In this document: piece by piece, positions 26,987 through 36,731 of the stretch | Layout: every line of letters begins with the position of its first letter | Numbering within the stretch: position 1 is the stretch's first letter | Origin: Pseudomonadota bacterium | Lineage (GTDB): Bacteria > Pseudomonadota > Gammaproteobacteria > Pseudomonadales > Oleiphilaceae | Length of the DNA: 64,000 nucleotides | Assembly: GCA_002747395.1 (NCBI GenBank) | Contig: PDPE01000030.1 | Location: 1 to 64,000, forward strand | Direction of reading: 5' to 3' | Position numbers and translations under genes: made by a program | The notes under the pieces: model-generated | Seen by the model: only the letters and a program-made list of their open reading frames with translations | Database searches by the model: none | Told to the model about the DNA's origin: nothing

Positions 26987-28477
26987 GTGAGTCATTTACA
27001 GAAAAAGCCACTACCGGTAATTTTTTTTGCGCTGTTACTATGGCTTGCCTGTGCCTGCACGCCGCAGTCCACCCTGGAAAAAATCCAACAGGAAAAGACC
27101 CTCCACGTACTCACCCGAAACACACCGACAACCTACTATATAGACAGAGACGGCCCGGCAGGTTTCGAGTATGAGCTTGTAAAAAAATTCGCAGACTATC
27201 TGGGTGTGGATTTACGGCTCAGGTTTGTCAATGACCTGGGCGAAACACAAAAAATTATCGAGAACGGCTTTGCTCACTTCGCCACAGCGGGTATCGCCAT
27301 ATCCCCGGACAAGCTCTCCAGGTTCAGGTTTTCAGAACCCTACCTCGAAGTAAAACCAACAATTATTTACCGCAAGGGGAGCCTTCGCCCACGGAAAGTC
27401 GCAGACATTCTCAACAGCCCGGTTCATGTGCTTACCAACAGTCATCATGTGGAAAAATTCAACGCACTGAAATCAGAATATAACAGCCTCGACTGGATTG
27501 AGCATGAGGACATGGAAACATCAGACCTGCTCAATCTGATAGAGCAGGGCAAAATCAGGTACGCCATTGTTGACTCAAATGAACTGAAACTCTATCAGGC
27601 ACTCTTCCCTCACGCAAAAGCCGGGTTTGAGCTGTCTGAAACGGATCAGCACGCATGGCTGTTCCCTGCTTCTGACGATGACAGTTTGCTGAATGTCGCC
27701 AATGCATTTTTTTCCAGAATCAAGGAAGACGGTACTCTCGCAAAGCTCTACTACCAGTATTATGGTCACGTCAACCAGCTGAACTATGTAGGCGCGCGAT
27801 CCTTTATTCGTGATATAGAATCCCGGCTTCCCAAATATAGAGGTATGTTTGAGTCAGCAGCACAGAAATTCGGCATGGACTGGAAGCTGCTTGCAGCTAT
27901 CGGCTATCAGGAGTCTCACTGGAAGCCACGGGCAAAATCCCCCACCGGTGTAAGAGGTCTGATGATGCTGACCCGGACAACGGCAAAGGAAATGGGCATC
28001 AGGAATCGACTTGACCCGGCATCGAGTATTATTGGTGGAGCCAAATATTTCACCAAAATCCACAAACGTGTTCCTTCCCGTGTTCCCGAACCGGATCGCT
28101 CCTGGTTCGCACTTGCCGCCTACAATGTCGGATTTGGTCATCTTGAAGACGCCAGGATTCTGACTCAGAGAGGCGGGAAAAACCCCGATTTATGGATGGA
28201 TGTAAAAAAATTTCTTCCGCTTTTGGCAAAAAAACGGTGGTATCGGCAAACCAGGCATGGATTTGCTCGCGGCAACGAGCCTGTTTCCTATGTCCAGAAT
28301 ATCCGCCGATACTACGATGTACTTGTGTGGATGGAAGACGCAGCTCTTAACAAAAAAATGCATGCCGGGGAAAAACAGACAACACAGGAAACAACCGATA
28401 AAACCACCAAACCTTCCCCGGGCCCGGCTCATGCGGATGCTCGTTTGCCGATGTCAGAAATCCCGCCGACCCTGTAA
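26987..28477 (+). CDS. mltF: Membrane-bound lytic murein transglycosylase F
   Basis: A 496-residue lipoprotein-like enzyme that cleaves peptidoglycan between MurNAc and GlcNAc with formation of 1,6-anhydroMurNAc. I choose the GTG at 26987, preceded by AGAGGG at eight bases, over an earlier in-frame GTG without such a site. Signal region: PLPVIFFALLLWLACAC with a lipobox-like cysteine (Cys22 or Cys24), which would place it on the inner face of the outer membrane. Residues 35-260 form a periplasmic binding-protein domain (SBP_bac_3), which in MltF regulates activity; residues 280-420 are the SLT domain with catalytic Glu309 in AIGYQESHWKP and the AYNVGFGH motif. Divergent from purL, a common gammaproteobacterial pairing. 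Confidence 0.95.
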   Translation: MSHLQKKPLPVIFFALLLWLACACTPQSTLEKIQQEKTLHVLTRNTPTTYYIDRDGPAGFEYELVKKFADYLGVDLRLRFVNDLGETQKIIENGFAHFATAGIAISPDKLSRFRFSEPYLEVKPTIIYRKGSLRPRKVADILNSPVHVLTNSHHVEKFNALKSEYNSLDWIEHEDMETSDLLNLIEQGKIRYAIVDSNELKLYQALFPHAKAGFELSETDQHAWLFPASDDDSLLNVANAFFSRIKEDGTLAKLYYQYYGHVNQLNYVGARSFIRDIESRLPKYRGMFESAAQKFGMDWKLLAAIGYQESHWKPRAKSPTGVRGLMMLTRTTAKEMGIRNRLDPASSIIGGAKYFTKIHKRVPSRVPEPDRSWFALAAYNVGFGHLEDARILTQRGGKNPDLWMDVKKFLPLLAKKRWYRQTRHGFARGNEPVSYVQNIRRYYDVLVWMEDAALNKKMHAGEKQTTQETTDKTTKPSPGPAHADARLPMSEIPPTL

Positions 28478-28515
28478 GCAGACGACAGAAACACCTTGCA
28501 TACAGCCCTCAACTG

Positions 28516-28551
28516 CTGTCGATCATCTTCCAGCTACTGTCAATCATCTTC
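28516..28551. repeat. Two 15-base copies, 21-base period, at the recX 3' end
   Basis: CTGTCGATCATCTTC (28516-28530) and CTGTCAATCATCTTC (28537-28551), one mismatch. The second overlaps the recX stop codon, so the duplication copied the end of the coding region into the spacer. Confidence 0.7.
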
Positions 28552-29037
28552 GTGCAGTTCCAGGGCTGACCGAATCTGCCCCTGGGTGAAGCCCCGTCGA
28601 GCCAGATATCCGAACACTTTACTTTTGGTTTTATAGTCTTTCACCGGGACACCGGCAAACTTTTTATTCCTGAGCCTGGTCAAAACCGGCAACCAGTCAT
28701 TTTCATGGTTTCGTAAAACTTCTTCGACTATCCCTGAATCAATGCCCCGACCCAACAAGTCAGCCCGAATATAATTTGGCCCATACCCTTTTTCAATTCG
28801 GGCACGCACGAAGCTTTCGGTAAAGCGCCGGTCACTCAGATACCCGGCATCTTCGAGGCTCTCCAGTGTTTTTTGAATCCTGTCCAGCCGGGCGTCATCC
28901 TCGGTCTTGAACTTCTGTTTCAGCCGCACAAACAACTCATACCGGCCATATTCACGCATGGCCAGAAATTTGATCGCCGCCTCCCGTATATCCTTATCTG
29001 AAAAGACCAACACTGCCCCCAACAACCATGTCCACAA
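28540..29037 (-). CDS. recX: RecX-family regulator of RecA
   Basis: Up to 165 residues of helical RecX repeats: AAIKFLAMREYGRYELFVRL, LESLEDAGYLSDRRFTESFV with RARIEKGYGPNYIRADLLGR, and the third repeat KVFGYLARRGFTQGQIRSAL. RecX binds RecA filaments and limits recombinase activity. The start is uncertain: the frame opens at TTG 29037, and GTG 29013 or TTG 29010 (behind GGGGG) would remove 8-9 non-conserved residues; no ATG is available before the conserved part. recA is not adjacent, which is unusual but not rare. Convergent with mltF, 62-base gap. Confidence 0.85.
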   Translation of the reverse strand: MWTWLLGAVLVFSDKDIREAAIKFLAMREYGRYELFVRLKQKFKTEDDARLDRIQKTLESLEDAGYLSDRRFTESFVRARIEKGYGPNYIRADLLGRGIDSGIVEEVLRNHENDWLPVLTRLRNKKFAGVPVKDYKTKSKVFGYLARRGFTQGQIRSALELHEDD

Positions 29038-29187
29038 TTAAATCACCGGAATAATTTAATAACATCTTCACTCACCAACAAAAAAGAGTTACATTTCAAC
29101 TCTCGGCTCATCCGGCATCGCTGCCGGGCAGTTCGATCAATAGCCTGCAAACCACCATCCCGACTCAGTGTAAAACAGGCTGATTTG

Positions 29188-29208
29188 ATTGTCTTGCATC
29201 AAGACAAT
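29188..29208. promoter_or_regulatory. Perfect 8-bp inverted repeat upstream of the DUF349 gene
   Basis: ATTGTCTT (29188-29195) and AAGACAAT (29201-29208) flank GCATC. It lies about 155 bases upstream of the DUF349 start, in the divergent space 29038-29361, which otherwise shows no gene. It could be an operator or a leader hairpin. Confidence 0.35.
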
Positions 29209-29361
29209 TCAGCTTGATACAGGTATGGCCCTATACTCATCCCTGCATCATCCCGATGTTGATATCTTCCTTCAGGACACGATAGAAAAACGGGATTCTG
29301 TGCCGATTCGACCGGGCATCAACTATAACAAGAGAGATACAAAAACCAGGAACTAACGAAT

Positions 29362-32178
29362 ATGTCTACTTTTTTGCAACGCTTTTTTCGACCCAAATGG
29401 CAACATGACGATCCGGCAACTCGCATACAGGCAATACAAAAGCTTGATTCAGGAAACCCGCAAGAGCTGGAAATAATTTTGTCGCTTGGTGCCGACGACC
29501 CCTCGGATGACGTAAAAGCGGAGGCATTATCCCTGATTGATGATTTAAAGCTGCTCGCTCCACTTACCTGCAATCAGCAGCCAGAGCATAACACACCATT
29601 AAAAAAACGCCTTAACACAATCATTCAAGACAAGTCCGCAAGCTCGATAGCCCTCCTCGAAAAGGCAGAACAGGTCAACCTGATTCCCTGGCTCGAATCA
29701 ACCGAAGTAATTGAGCATATTATCAGCACCCTGGGGGATGAAAGCATACTTTCCAATCTTGCCGTTTCGGCAAAAAGCAGCCGATTGAGGCAAATTGCCG
29801 CTGCCCGGATACATAATCAGGATACGCTGAAAAAAATTCAGCACGATATAAAGGGCAAGGACAAAACTGTCTTGCAAATCGTAAAAGACAAACTCCATAA
29901 AATTCGCCAGGCAGAAGAGCAAAGAGCTGCGGAAAACAAAAGCATCGATGAGCTTGAAGAACAACTGCAACATATTGCCTGTAGCGAAGTAACCAGCCTG
30001 ACTGAGCCCAAGTTTCGAGCACTGCTGGCAAAATGGGAAAAACTGCAACCTCTGGCCGATACCGAAAAATCCGAAAGCATTAACAGGGCGGCGGAGACGG
30101 CCAGGCACCGAATCAATGAATTTATTGCCCAAAAGGCCCGACAAAAACAGGAAGAGGCCACAACGGCCGAGCAGACGGCTGAACGCCAGGCAACACTTGC
30201 TACGCTCGAACAAACAAAAAACGAAATCAACACCATGCATGAAGTTGACAGCGGCAGGCTTGCCGCCCTTGATGCGGTTCTGAAAACACAAGAAACACGC
30301 TGGATCGAGGCCAACAGAAACATTCCGATTAACAAGAAGGAACAAAAACAGTATCAAGGATTGATGACAGAGATACGGGCTTTTCTCACTGCCAGCAGAA
30401 AACTCGCAGGTTATCAGGAAGAAATATGCAAACTGCTGGATACGGACAGGCAAAAAGAGGCCGATGTAAAAGCGGCCAGCCAACGCCTCAAGACCCTGCT
30501 TGCCGATATCAATTGGCCCAGGGAGCTTCAGGAAGCGAAGCTGCTCAAACGCATTAACGACTACCTGGGAATCATATCCGAGATCCGCCTGCAAAAAGAA
30601 GAAGACATAAAGGCCGCCAGGCGTCAAATAGAGTCAAAGCTGGCCGCTCTTGAAACTGAAATCGAAGAAAAAAACCTTAAAAAATCCCAGTCACTTCAGC
30701 GGGAAATTCACAAACGAATCAACCAGCTCCCTCAAAAAGCCGCGCAACAGTATACTGCCCGCTTCTCATTGCTGCACAATCAGGTAAAAGAACTCGAAGA
30801 CTGGCACGGTTTTGCAACCACACCAAAACAGATCGACCTGTGCAAGAAAATGGAAGAACTCGCAGACAAATCATTGGACCCTCAATACAAGGCCGATAAA
30901 ATCAAAGCGCTTCAGGAGCAGTGGAAGCGTTTTGGTGGCACATCAGACCAGGAACTGTGGCAACGATTCAAAAGCGCATCGGACAAGGCATTTGAGCCAT
31001 GCAAAAGCTTTTTTAACGAACAAAACGAACTGAAAAAAGCCAATTTGAACAAGCGTCTTGGCATTTGCCAGGAACTGGAAACACTGCTTGATTCGATTAA
31101 TTGGGACAATGTGGACTGGAGGGGCCTTGACAAAATATGCAAAGCCGCGAAAAGAGAATGGAGAGAAGCATTTCCGATCGATTTCAAACAAAACAAAAAG
31201 CCTCAGAAACGGTTTAATGATCTGCTGAACAAAATGGAAAGAAGGCTGAACCAGGAAAAAGCCGAAAACCGCAGCAAGAAAGAGGAAATAGTAAAAAAAG
31301 CCGAGGCCCTGACGGTACTGGATTCAATTCAGGAAGCGGTAAATGGAGCCAAAAAACTGCAGCAGGAATGGTCTTCGGTCGGCATCACCGAGTTCAGTGA
31401 AGACCGACGGCTCTGGAAGTCCTTCAGAGGGCATTGTGACAGCATCTTCGCCATGCGTGAAAAACAAAATCAGGCTACCAGGCAAGAAACAGAAGAAGCT
31501 ATCACTGAAGCGAACAGCATAATGGAAAAAGCCGAAATTATCGCTGACATACTTCCGGGCGACTCGCCATTGAATGAACTGAACACCCTGACAGCGCAAC
31601 TGGGCGCTCTGGCTTTGGATGGAAAAACCAGATCCCGCTACCTGCGCTCCCTGGAGCACTGTCAGAAGGAGGCAGAGCGCAAACTGGAAGAGCGGTCAAT
31701 ATCCAACTATAAAGCACTTTGGCAAAGCGCTGTTCAGGCAACAATCACCTCTCTTGGCGGGCAATCGGATGACAGCTTTCAGAACGATATCGATCGCATT
31801 GACCAGGCAGGAAAAAGCATTGCAGAAGTTTCAGGCATAAAGGACGCCTTGCAAGGGCTTGCCCAAAACCGGCCCGTCACGCCTTCAGCCACCCGGTTTC
31901 ATTCCACCGACCCGCAAGATGCCTGTATTTTAATTGAAATTGCCACCGAGAACGAAACTCCGGCTCACTTGCAAGAGCGCAGAATGGAGTTACAGATAGC
32001 GCGACTTAACGCCGGATTGAAAGGTGACAACAGCAACAGTACAGGCAAGCTGCAGGAAATAACCGAACTCTGCGTCAACTGGATTCACCATGTCTCGGCT
32101 GATCGAAAAGACGAAGAAACAATAAAAGATCAGGCGCGACGCCTGGAAAAGGCATTTGCAGACTTTGAGCTATCCTGA
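29362..32178 (+). CDS. Large coiled-coil DUF349-repeat protein
   Basis: A 938-residue soluble protein with AGGA upstream of the ATG. It is highly charged, Lys/Glu/Gln rich and almost entirely helical. The N-terminal 170 residues are HEAT-like (DDPATRIQAIQKLDSGNPQE, DDPSDDVKAEALSLIDDL). Copies of the DUF349 helical repeat follow, best seen at KIKALQEQWKRFGGTSDQEL, then LWQRFKSASDKAFEPCKSFF, and again at AKKLQQEWSSVGITEFSEDR with LWKSFRGHCDSIF. DUF349 proteins are widespread, their role is unsettled, and links to ribosome or stress functions have been proposed. No membrane segment or enzyme motif is visible. It is probably monocistronic, with a hairpin 35 bases after its stop. Confidence 0.85.
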   Translation: MSTFLQRFFRPKWQHDDPATRIQAIQKLDSGNPQELEIILSLGADDPSDDVKAEALSLIDDLKLLAPLTCNQQPEHNTPLKKRLNTIIQDKSASSIALLEKAEQVNLIPWLESTEVIEHIISTLGDESILSNLAVSAKSSRLRQIAAARIHNQDTLKKIQHDIKGKDKTVLQIVKDKLHKIRQAEEQRAAENKSIDELEEQLQHIACSEVTSLTEPKFRALLAKWEKLQPLADTEKSESINRAAETARHRINEFIAQKARQKQEEATTAEQTAERQATLATLEQTKNEINTMHEVDSGRLAALDAVLKTQETRWIEANRNIPINKKEQKQYQGLMTEIRAFLTASRKLAGYQEEICKLLDTDRQKEADVKAASQRLKTLLADINWPRELQEAKLLKRINDYLGIISEIRLQKEEDIKAARRQIESKLAALETEIEEKNLKKSQSLQREIHKRINQLPQKAAQQYTARFSLLHNQVKELEDWHGFATTPKQIDLCKKMEELADKSLDPQYKADKIKALQEQWKRFGGTSDQELWQRFKSASDKAFEPCKSFFNEQNELKKANLNKRLGICQELETLLDSINWDNVDWRGLDKICKAAKREWREAFPIDFKQNKKPQKRFNDLLNKMERRLNQEKAENRSKKEEIVKKAEALTVLDSIQEAVNGAKKLQQEWSSVGITEFSEDRRLWKSFRGHCDSIFAMREKQNQATRQETEEAITEANSIMEKAEIIADILPGDSPLNELNTLTAQLGALALDGKTRSRYLRSLEHCQKEAERKLEERSISNYKALWQSAVQATITSLGGQSDDSFQNDIDRIDQAGKSIAEVSGIKDALQGLAQNRPVTPSATRFHSTDPQDACILIEIATENETPAHLQERRMELQIARLNAGLKGDNSNSTGKLQEITELCVNWIHHVSADRKDEETIKDQARRLEKAFADFELS

Positions 32179-32213
32179 TCAGGAGTCTTTTTATTGAGTC
32201 TTTATTATTAAAC

Positions 32214-32239
32214 AGGAGGCTGAATTACTTCAGCCTCCT
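32214..32239 (+). terminator. Perfect hairpin after the DUF349 gene
   Basis: AGGAGGCTGAA (32214-32224) pairs with TTCAGCCTCCT (32229-32239) around a TTAC loop. Only two T follow, so it is a strong stem with a poor tail. A 13-base tandem duplication starting GAGTCTTT (32183-32209) precedes it. Confidence 0.55.
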
Positions 32240-32351
32240 TGTCACGCTACTTTTATGCCACTTGCATGCTACTTGCAAACCCGGGTGACTAACCGCACGA
32301 AAACCGGACGTTAGCTTGCCAAAGGCCGGAAGGAAGTGAAAAAGGGTCTTT

Positions 32352-32624
32352 TTACCCTCTGCTGTGCTCGTGTTTTTCAACGTAAGCTATCGCTTCCTTC
32401 ACCGCTTTGCGAACCTTGTTTTTCATCTCGTCGTATTCTACCGGAGACAAATAAAACGCCATATCCACCTCATGGCGAATATACCTTGGGGGCAAATGAT
32501 TCAAGGCAACACATACTATGTCTGTCAGGCGATCCATCCCGAACCGCCCCTCCTGGACCTGCACCTCAAGTTCTTCCACTACCCGGTTTTCATAATAGTT
32601 TCTAATGTTATCCAATAAAGACAT
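32352..32624 (-). CDS. ComFB-like small protein
   Basis: A 90-residue protein; ATG at 32624 with GGAG five bases upstream. MSLLDNIRNYYENRVVEELE, then DRLTDIVCVALNHLPPRYIR and EVDMAFYL, match the late competence protein ComFB family (PF10719), whose signature is D-I-x-ALN-x-LPPRY. Bacillus-type members have a cysteine cluster binding zinc; here only a single Cys is present, as in many proteobacterial relatives. Some ComFB proteins in cyanobacteria have been reported to bind cyclic dinucleotides; whether this one does is unknown. It is monocistronic, with GGGT-N6-ACCC-TTTTT overlapping its stop on the minus strand. Confidence 0.72.
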   Translation of the reverse strand: MSLLDNIRNYYENRVVEELEVQVQEGRFGMDRLTDIVCVALNHLPPRYIRHEVDMAFYLSPVEYDEMKNKVRKAVKEAIAYVEKHEHSRG

Positions 32625-32817
32625 AGTCACTCCACTAAAAGAACCATACCGTTAACATATCCCGTTAACATATAAAGTAAAGGCCAACACCAGGGATAGC
32701 CAGTCAATATCAGTATAGTCACAAATAGCCACCCGGTGGCCAGTTAAAATGCAACCTGACCACCTCCTTCCCTGCCGCTTGTTGCCACAGGTTCGGAGGT
32801 CGGCTGGATTTCGTGGC

Positions 32818-33789
32818 TTACAGGAAGCCGGCAAGGCGCTCTTTAATCAGAACTTCCGCATCTCGCATGATACCACTGATCAATTCGTCACAGGTCGGAA
32901 TGTCGTGAATCAGGCCGGCTACCATTCCGCAGGACCAGGCGCCAGCGTCCATTGTGCCCTCTCTCATAATCTTGGGATAAACACCCGCCACTTCCGCAAT
33001 AATGTCAGAAAACTGAAGCTTGTCGCCCAACTGTTTCTCTTTTTCCATAAGGCGCTCAACAGCCGCGTTATTCATAACACGCTCGGTGTTTTTCAGGGAA
33101 CGCATAACCAGGCGCGTATCCAGCTCTGAAGCAGCGACGATAGCGTCTTTGACATTCTGGTGAACCGGTGCCTCTTTGGTGGCAATAAACCGGGTTCCCA
33201 TATTCATTCCTTCTGCACCCATCGCCAGAGAGGCAACCAGGGAACGCGCATCGGCCATACCGCCCGAAGCGACAAATGGAATACTGAGTTCTTCAGCCGC
33301 ACGAGGGAGCAGGATCATATTTGGAATATCATCTTCACCAGGGTGCCCCCCACACTCAAAACCATCAACAGAAACGGCATCACAGCCAATTTTTTCAGCC
33401 TTCAGTGCGTGGCGGACGGATGTACATTTGTGAATGACCTTGATGCCGGCTTCTTTCAGGGCGGGCATATACTGTTCCGGACTACGACCGGCGGTTTCCA
33501 CTATTTTCACACCACCTTCTGCGATGGCCTCGATGTAGCCCGGGTAGTTGGGTGTGGTGACTATGGGTAAAAAGGTAAGGTTCACGCCAAAAGGCTTATC
33601 TGTCATGTCTTTACAACGGGCAATTTCAGCAGCCAGGTCTTTGGGTGATTTCTGCGTCAGCCCCGTGATCATGCCCAGTCCGCCTGCGTTGGATACCGCT
33701 GCAGCAAGCTCGGCAAAACCAACAAAGTGCATGCCACCCTGAATAATCGGGTGTTCAATTCCAAACAGTTCAGTGATACGTGTTTTCAT
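32818..33789 (-). CDS. Nitronate monooxygenase family flavoenzyme
   Basis: A 323-residue TIM-barrel FMN enzyme of the NMO/2-nitropropane dioxygenase family (cytosol), which oxidises alkyl nitronates or, in related groups, acts on other substrates (for example enoyl reduction in FabK). Seen: PIIQGGMHFVGFAELAAAVS at the N-terminus, the glycine-rich VSDAGGLG-type turn (VSNAGGLGMITG), DAVSVDGFECGGHPGEDD with the active-site His region, VASGGMADARSLVASLAMGA and EGMNMGTRFIATKE for FMN phosphate binding. AAGG lies upstream of the ATG. Single gene; the physiological substrate cannot be read from sequence. Confidence 0.88.
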   Translation of the reverse strand: MKTRITELFGIEHPIIQGGMHFVGFAELAAAVSNAGGLGMITGLTQKSPKDLAAEIARCKDMTDKPFGVNLTFLPIVTTPNYPGYIEAIAEGGVKIVETAGRSPEQYMPALKEAGIKVIHKCTSVRHALKAEKIGCDAVSVDGFECGGHPGEDDIPNMILLPRAAEELSIPFVASGGMADARSLVASLAMGAEGMNMGTRFIATKEAPVHQNVKDAIVAASELDTRLVMRSLKNTERVMNNAAVERLMEKEKQLGDKLQFSDIIAEVAGVYPKIMREGTMDAGAWSCGMVAGLIHDIPTCDELISGIMRDAEVLIKERLAGFL

Positions 33790-33999
33790 AGTGTTACCTT
33801 ATCGATTGTTTTCCAAATTCGGGATATTGTTGTTGAAGTTCTGCATTACCAATACAGACCTGATTTTCATCAAAATCAGGCGCCGTTCATCCGATTTTCC
33901 GTAGATACTGCCTATGAAACAGATAAATTGCAAATCCTACCTGATAATACTCGCAATCACCTGATTTCATTGTGGAAATAGACGCTCATTATGAGTTTG

Positions 34000-34584
34000 T
34001 CAGAAAAGTGGTTGTTCGTGCCTGTCGATATTGGACAAGGGTATGGTAATAAACGGCAAACCCAATGCGTCTGTTTTCACCACCGCCTGCATTGTTTTGC
34101 CCCGGTGCTGCCGGCCCTGCTTTCCCAGGTAGTAATACATTTCCGCTATACCATGAAACTTCTCCAGAGTTAACAGATTAAGCCTGGTGCCATCACCCGT
34201 GCCCGGCACATAGCTGACGGGGATGGCAATACCAAAGTTATCTATATCCGTCGCCAACGAAGTATAAAACACAGTCAATACTTCATCCGCTTCGGCAAGA
34301 TCAGTGACCACCGTCGCCTTGTATTTGTTTTCCAGTTCAAACACCAATCGTTGATCAGCGTATTTTTTCACCCCGGAATCATAAAGAAAATGAGGGTTCA
34401 CATAGACTGTTTTTCCCGATAATCTGGAAAATTCGCTTTCCGGTAACCCCGCGATCAGGTCATCAATGCTGTGAGACAACAATCTTTGGGCCGTAGAGCC
34501 GGCCAGATTGCCCTGAATTTCCCGAGAGGAGCACCCCGCAAACAGTGTCGCGAGGAAAACAAGTACAATAATTGGTCGATTCAT
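34000..34584 (-). CDS. Conserved-looking lipoprotein, unknown function
   Basis: A 194-residue lipoprotein. The start at 34584 gives a clean lipoprotein signal, MNRPIIVLVFLATLFAGC, with lipobox LFAGC and the lipidated cysteine at residue 18; a longer frame would place extra charged residues in front and is unlikely. The mature part has LSHSIDDLIAGLPESEFSRL, SGKTVYVNPHF, YADQRLVFELENKYKATVVT, and EADEVLTVFYTSLATDIDNF, suggesting a mixed alpha/beta fold. No known family recognised. The residue after Cys is Ser, consistent with outer-membrane sorting. It has its own spacers on both sides. Confidence 0.6.
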   Translation of the reverse strand: MNRPIIVLVFLATLFAGCSSREIQGNLAGSTAQRLLSHSIDDLIAGLPESEFSRLSGKTVYVNPHFLYDSGVKKYADQRLVFELENKYKATVVTDLAEADEVLTVFYTSLATDIDNFGIAIPVSYVPGTGDGTRLNLLTLEKFHGIAEMYYYLGKQGRQHRGKTMQAVVKTDALGLPFITIPLSNIDRHEQPLF

Positions 34585-34897
34585 CACTTGAGTCAATCCC
34601 TTTTTGTGCCGGTGTGTACTGTCAGATACGCACCTGAATTTTATGTTTGTCAAAGCCGTCAGCCTGACAACAGCCCGTGCTCACAATTTCCGTTTACCCG
34701 GGGTGCTTTGCCTGAGGTGTCTTACTTACGATGCCTTACTAAATATGTTTGCACCTGGCAATTCTACAGACGACCTTTTGATTTATCCAGTCGCATCCGG
34801 GTTTTCCAACTGTATCAAGGAGCTCCGAATCACCCGGATTCGACCGGTTGACCCTGGCCACCATCCTGATGGTATTGTGCTGTTGGTATTGTGGCAC

Positions 34898-36271
34898 CTA
34901 GTAGCGCCGCACCTTATACGTCCGCCCTTTTATTTTGCCATTTTGAAGGCCTTGCAATGCCTGCCTGGCCACCCCTCTTTTTACTGCCACATAAGACACG
35001 AAAGGGAAAATGGATATTTTCCCCACGTCATCTCCTGAAAGCCCGATGGTTCCGGTCAGTGCCCCCAATATATCGGTTGGACGAAGTTTTTGTTTTTTCC
35101 CCGCATCAATACCAATGGTCACCATCGCCGGAGCGGCAGGAGAGTATCGGTTCCCCGACAACTGCCCGGCATCAAGAACAACCGGATTCATCTCCCTGAT
35201 AATACCTTCGTATCGCCAATTGTCCCGTTCGGTCATCAGATTGATGGCCATGCCTTGCCTGCCTGCACGACCGGTTCTGCCAATTCGATGAGTGTACACA
35301 TCCGTGTCTTTGGGAAGATCATAATTCACCACTGCATCCAGGTCTTTGATGTCGATTCCCCGTGCTGCCACATCCGTCGCAACCAGCATTGAGACACTTC
35401 GATGAGAGAATCTGACCAGTGTTCGGTCACGGTCTCTCTGTTCCATATCCCCCTGGAGCAACAGTGCCCGGCAACCCGAATCCCCGAGGTGTTGCTGAAC
35501 CTCGGCACAGGTGGCTTTGGTATTGCAGAATACAACGGCATGCCCGGGTCTGTGCCTTGCCAGCACACCGGTTAGCGCATCAGTTTTTTTCCCCTGCTCA
35601 CAACGATAGAAATACTGTTCAATACGGTGACTCGCATGCAAACTCTCGACTTCAACCATGACCGGGTCGACCTGAAACCGTGCGCTCAGCACCTTGATAT
35701 CATCCGGGTAGGTAGCAGAAAAAAGCAGTGTTTGCCGGTTGGCAGGAATTTGACTGGCGATGGTTTTGATATCATCAATAAACCCCATATCAAGCATCCG
35801 GTCTGCTTCATCCAGCACGAATGTGTTTACCTGGTCAATTTTCAGGGTTTGTTTCCTGAGATGATCTTTCAGGCGACCGGGAGTGCCCACAACCACATGG
35901 GCACCGAACTCCAGTGAACCGATTTGCGGCCCGATGGGCTGCCCTCCACACAGGGTCAACACCTTGATGTTGGGTATTTGCCGTGCGAGACGCCGGGTTT
36001 CTTCGGCAACCTGGGCGCCGAGTTCCCGGGTAGGGCAAATAACCAATGCCTGAACAGCAAAGTTTTTGGGGTTTATCTTGTTGAGGAAAACCAGGGAAAA
36101 CGCCGCAGTTTTGCCACTTCCGGTTTTTGCCTTTGCAATAATATCCCGCCCGGCCAGTGTGTGAGGCAGGCTTTCAGCCTGAATATCGGTCATTGACCGG
36201 TAGCCCATTGACTCCAGGTTATCAAGCAAGGAAGAAGAAAGGGGTAACTGACTGAAAGGTTTTGTTGTCAC
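34898..36271 (-). CDS. dbpA: ATP-dependent RNA helicase DbpA
   Basis: A 457-residue DEAD-box helicase that acts late in 50S ribosome assembly by binding hairpin 92 of 23S rRNA. Motifs: Q motif (FSQLPLSSSLLDNLESMGY ... DIQAESLP), Walker A AKTGSGKT (48-55), PTREL, DEAD (154-157), SAT (185-187), and the C-terminal helicase domain with VATDVAARGIDI and HRIGRTGRAG. Residues 385-457 (KKQKLRPTDILGALTGTIGL ... GRTYKVRRY) are the DbpA RNA-binding domain, which separates it from other DEAD-box proteins. Length equals the E. coli protein (457). Single gene. Confidence 0.95.
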   Translation of the reverse strand: MTTKPFSQLPLSSSLLDNLESMGYRSMTDIQAESLPHTLAGRDIIAKAKTGSGKTAAFSLVFLNKINPKNFAVQALVICPTRELGAQVAEETRRLARQIPNIKVLTLCGGQPIGPQIGSLEFGAHVVVGTPGRLKDHLRKQTLKIDQVNTFVLDEADRMLDMGFIDDIKTIASQIPANRQTLLFSATYPDDIKVLSARFQVDPVMVEVESLHASHRIEQYFYRCEQGKKTDALTGVLARHRPGHAVVFCNTKATCAEVQQHLGDSGCRALLLQGDMEQRDRDRTLVRFSHRSVSMLVATDVAARGIDIKDLDAVVNYDLPKDTDVYTHRIGRTGRAGRQGMAINLMTERDNWRYEGIIREMNPVVLDAGQLSGNRYSPAAPAMVTIGIDAGKKQKLRPTDILGALTGTIGLSGDDVGKISIFPFVSYVAVKRGVARQALQGLQNGKIKGRTYKVRRY

Positions 36272-36461
36272 AAGGGGCCTGCTTGAGAAAAGAGTGAGCG
36301 AATATTGGATTTATGGGATAGAAGTGTCATTATAGCAAGTGACACTGTGATTGCAGTGAATAAATATGTTGCCAACCCGGAGCACAACAGATGTCAGGGA
36401 TTCGTGCAGCAGCACCAACAACAAGCGCCAACAACGTCCCAAAATTCATCAGGAGTGAATT

Positions 36462-36731
36462 ATGTCCCTCAGCCAGGAAATTGTAGACGAAATCAACATA
36501 CTTATGCAGTTCAGGTCGGTCACCACACTGGACGGAATAAAGGTTCACTCCACGGCACCACAGTCAACCAGAGAGGCGGCCAAACGACTTTACGCCAAAG
36601 GCCTGATCACCCAGGCTGATGGAGGCTATCTGACATTCGCCGGAATCGAAACGGCCGAACACGCACAACTGTTATACAACATGTTGACTCTGGGTGACGC
36701 CGGGCGTTCACAACCTGAAACCGCAAACTGA
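36462..36731 (+). CDS. TIGR02647 family small protein
   Basis: An 89-residue protein with AGGAG upstream of the ATG. It fits the gammaproteobacterial TIGR02647 family: SLSQEIVDEINILMQFRS, TTLDGIKVHS, AAKRLYAKGLITQADGGYLT, and AEHAQLLYNMLTL. The KGLITQADGGYLT segment looks like a winged-helix wing, and a DNA-binding role has been suggested for the family, without proof I know of. Its last codons overlap a 13-14-base tandem duplication (36715-36741), so the C-terminal extension RSQPETAN may be a recent change compared with relatives of about 80 residues. Confidence 0.85.
   Translation: MSLSQEIVDEINILMQFRSVTTLDGIKVHSTAPQSTREAAKRLYAKGLITQADGGYLTFAGIETAEHAQLLYNMLTLGDAGRSQPETAN

Noticed and set aside
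29698..30627. 309-residue frame opposite to the DUF349 gene
   Set aside because: Composition (Phe/Leu/Cys-rich) is what the reverse of a Lys/Glu/Gln-rich coding sequence gives; not a real membrane protein.
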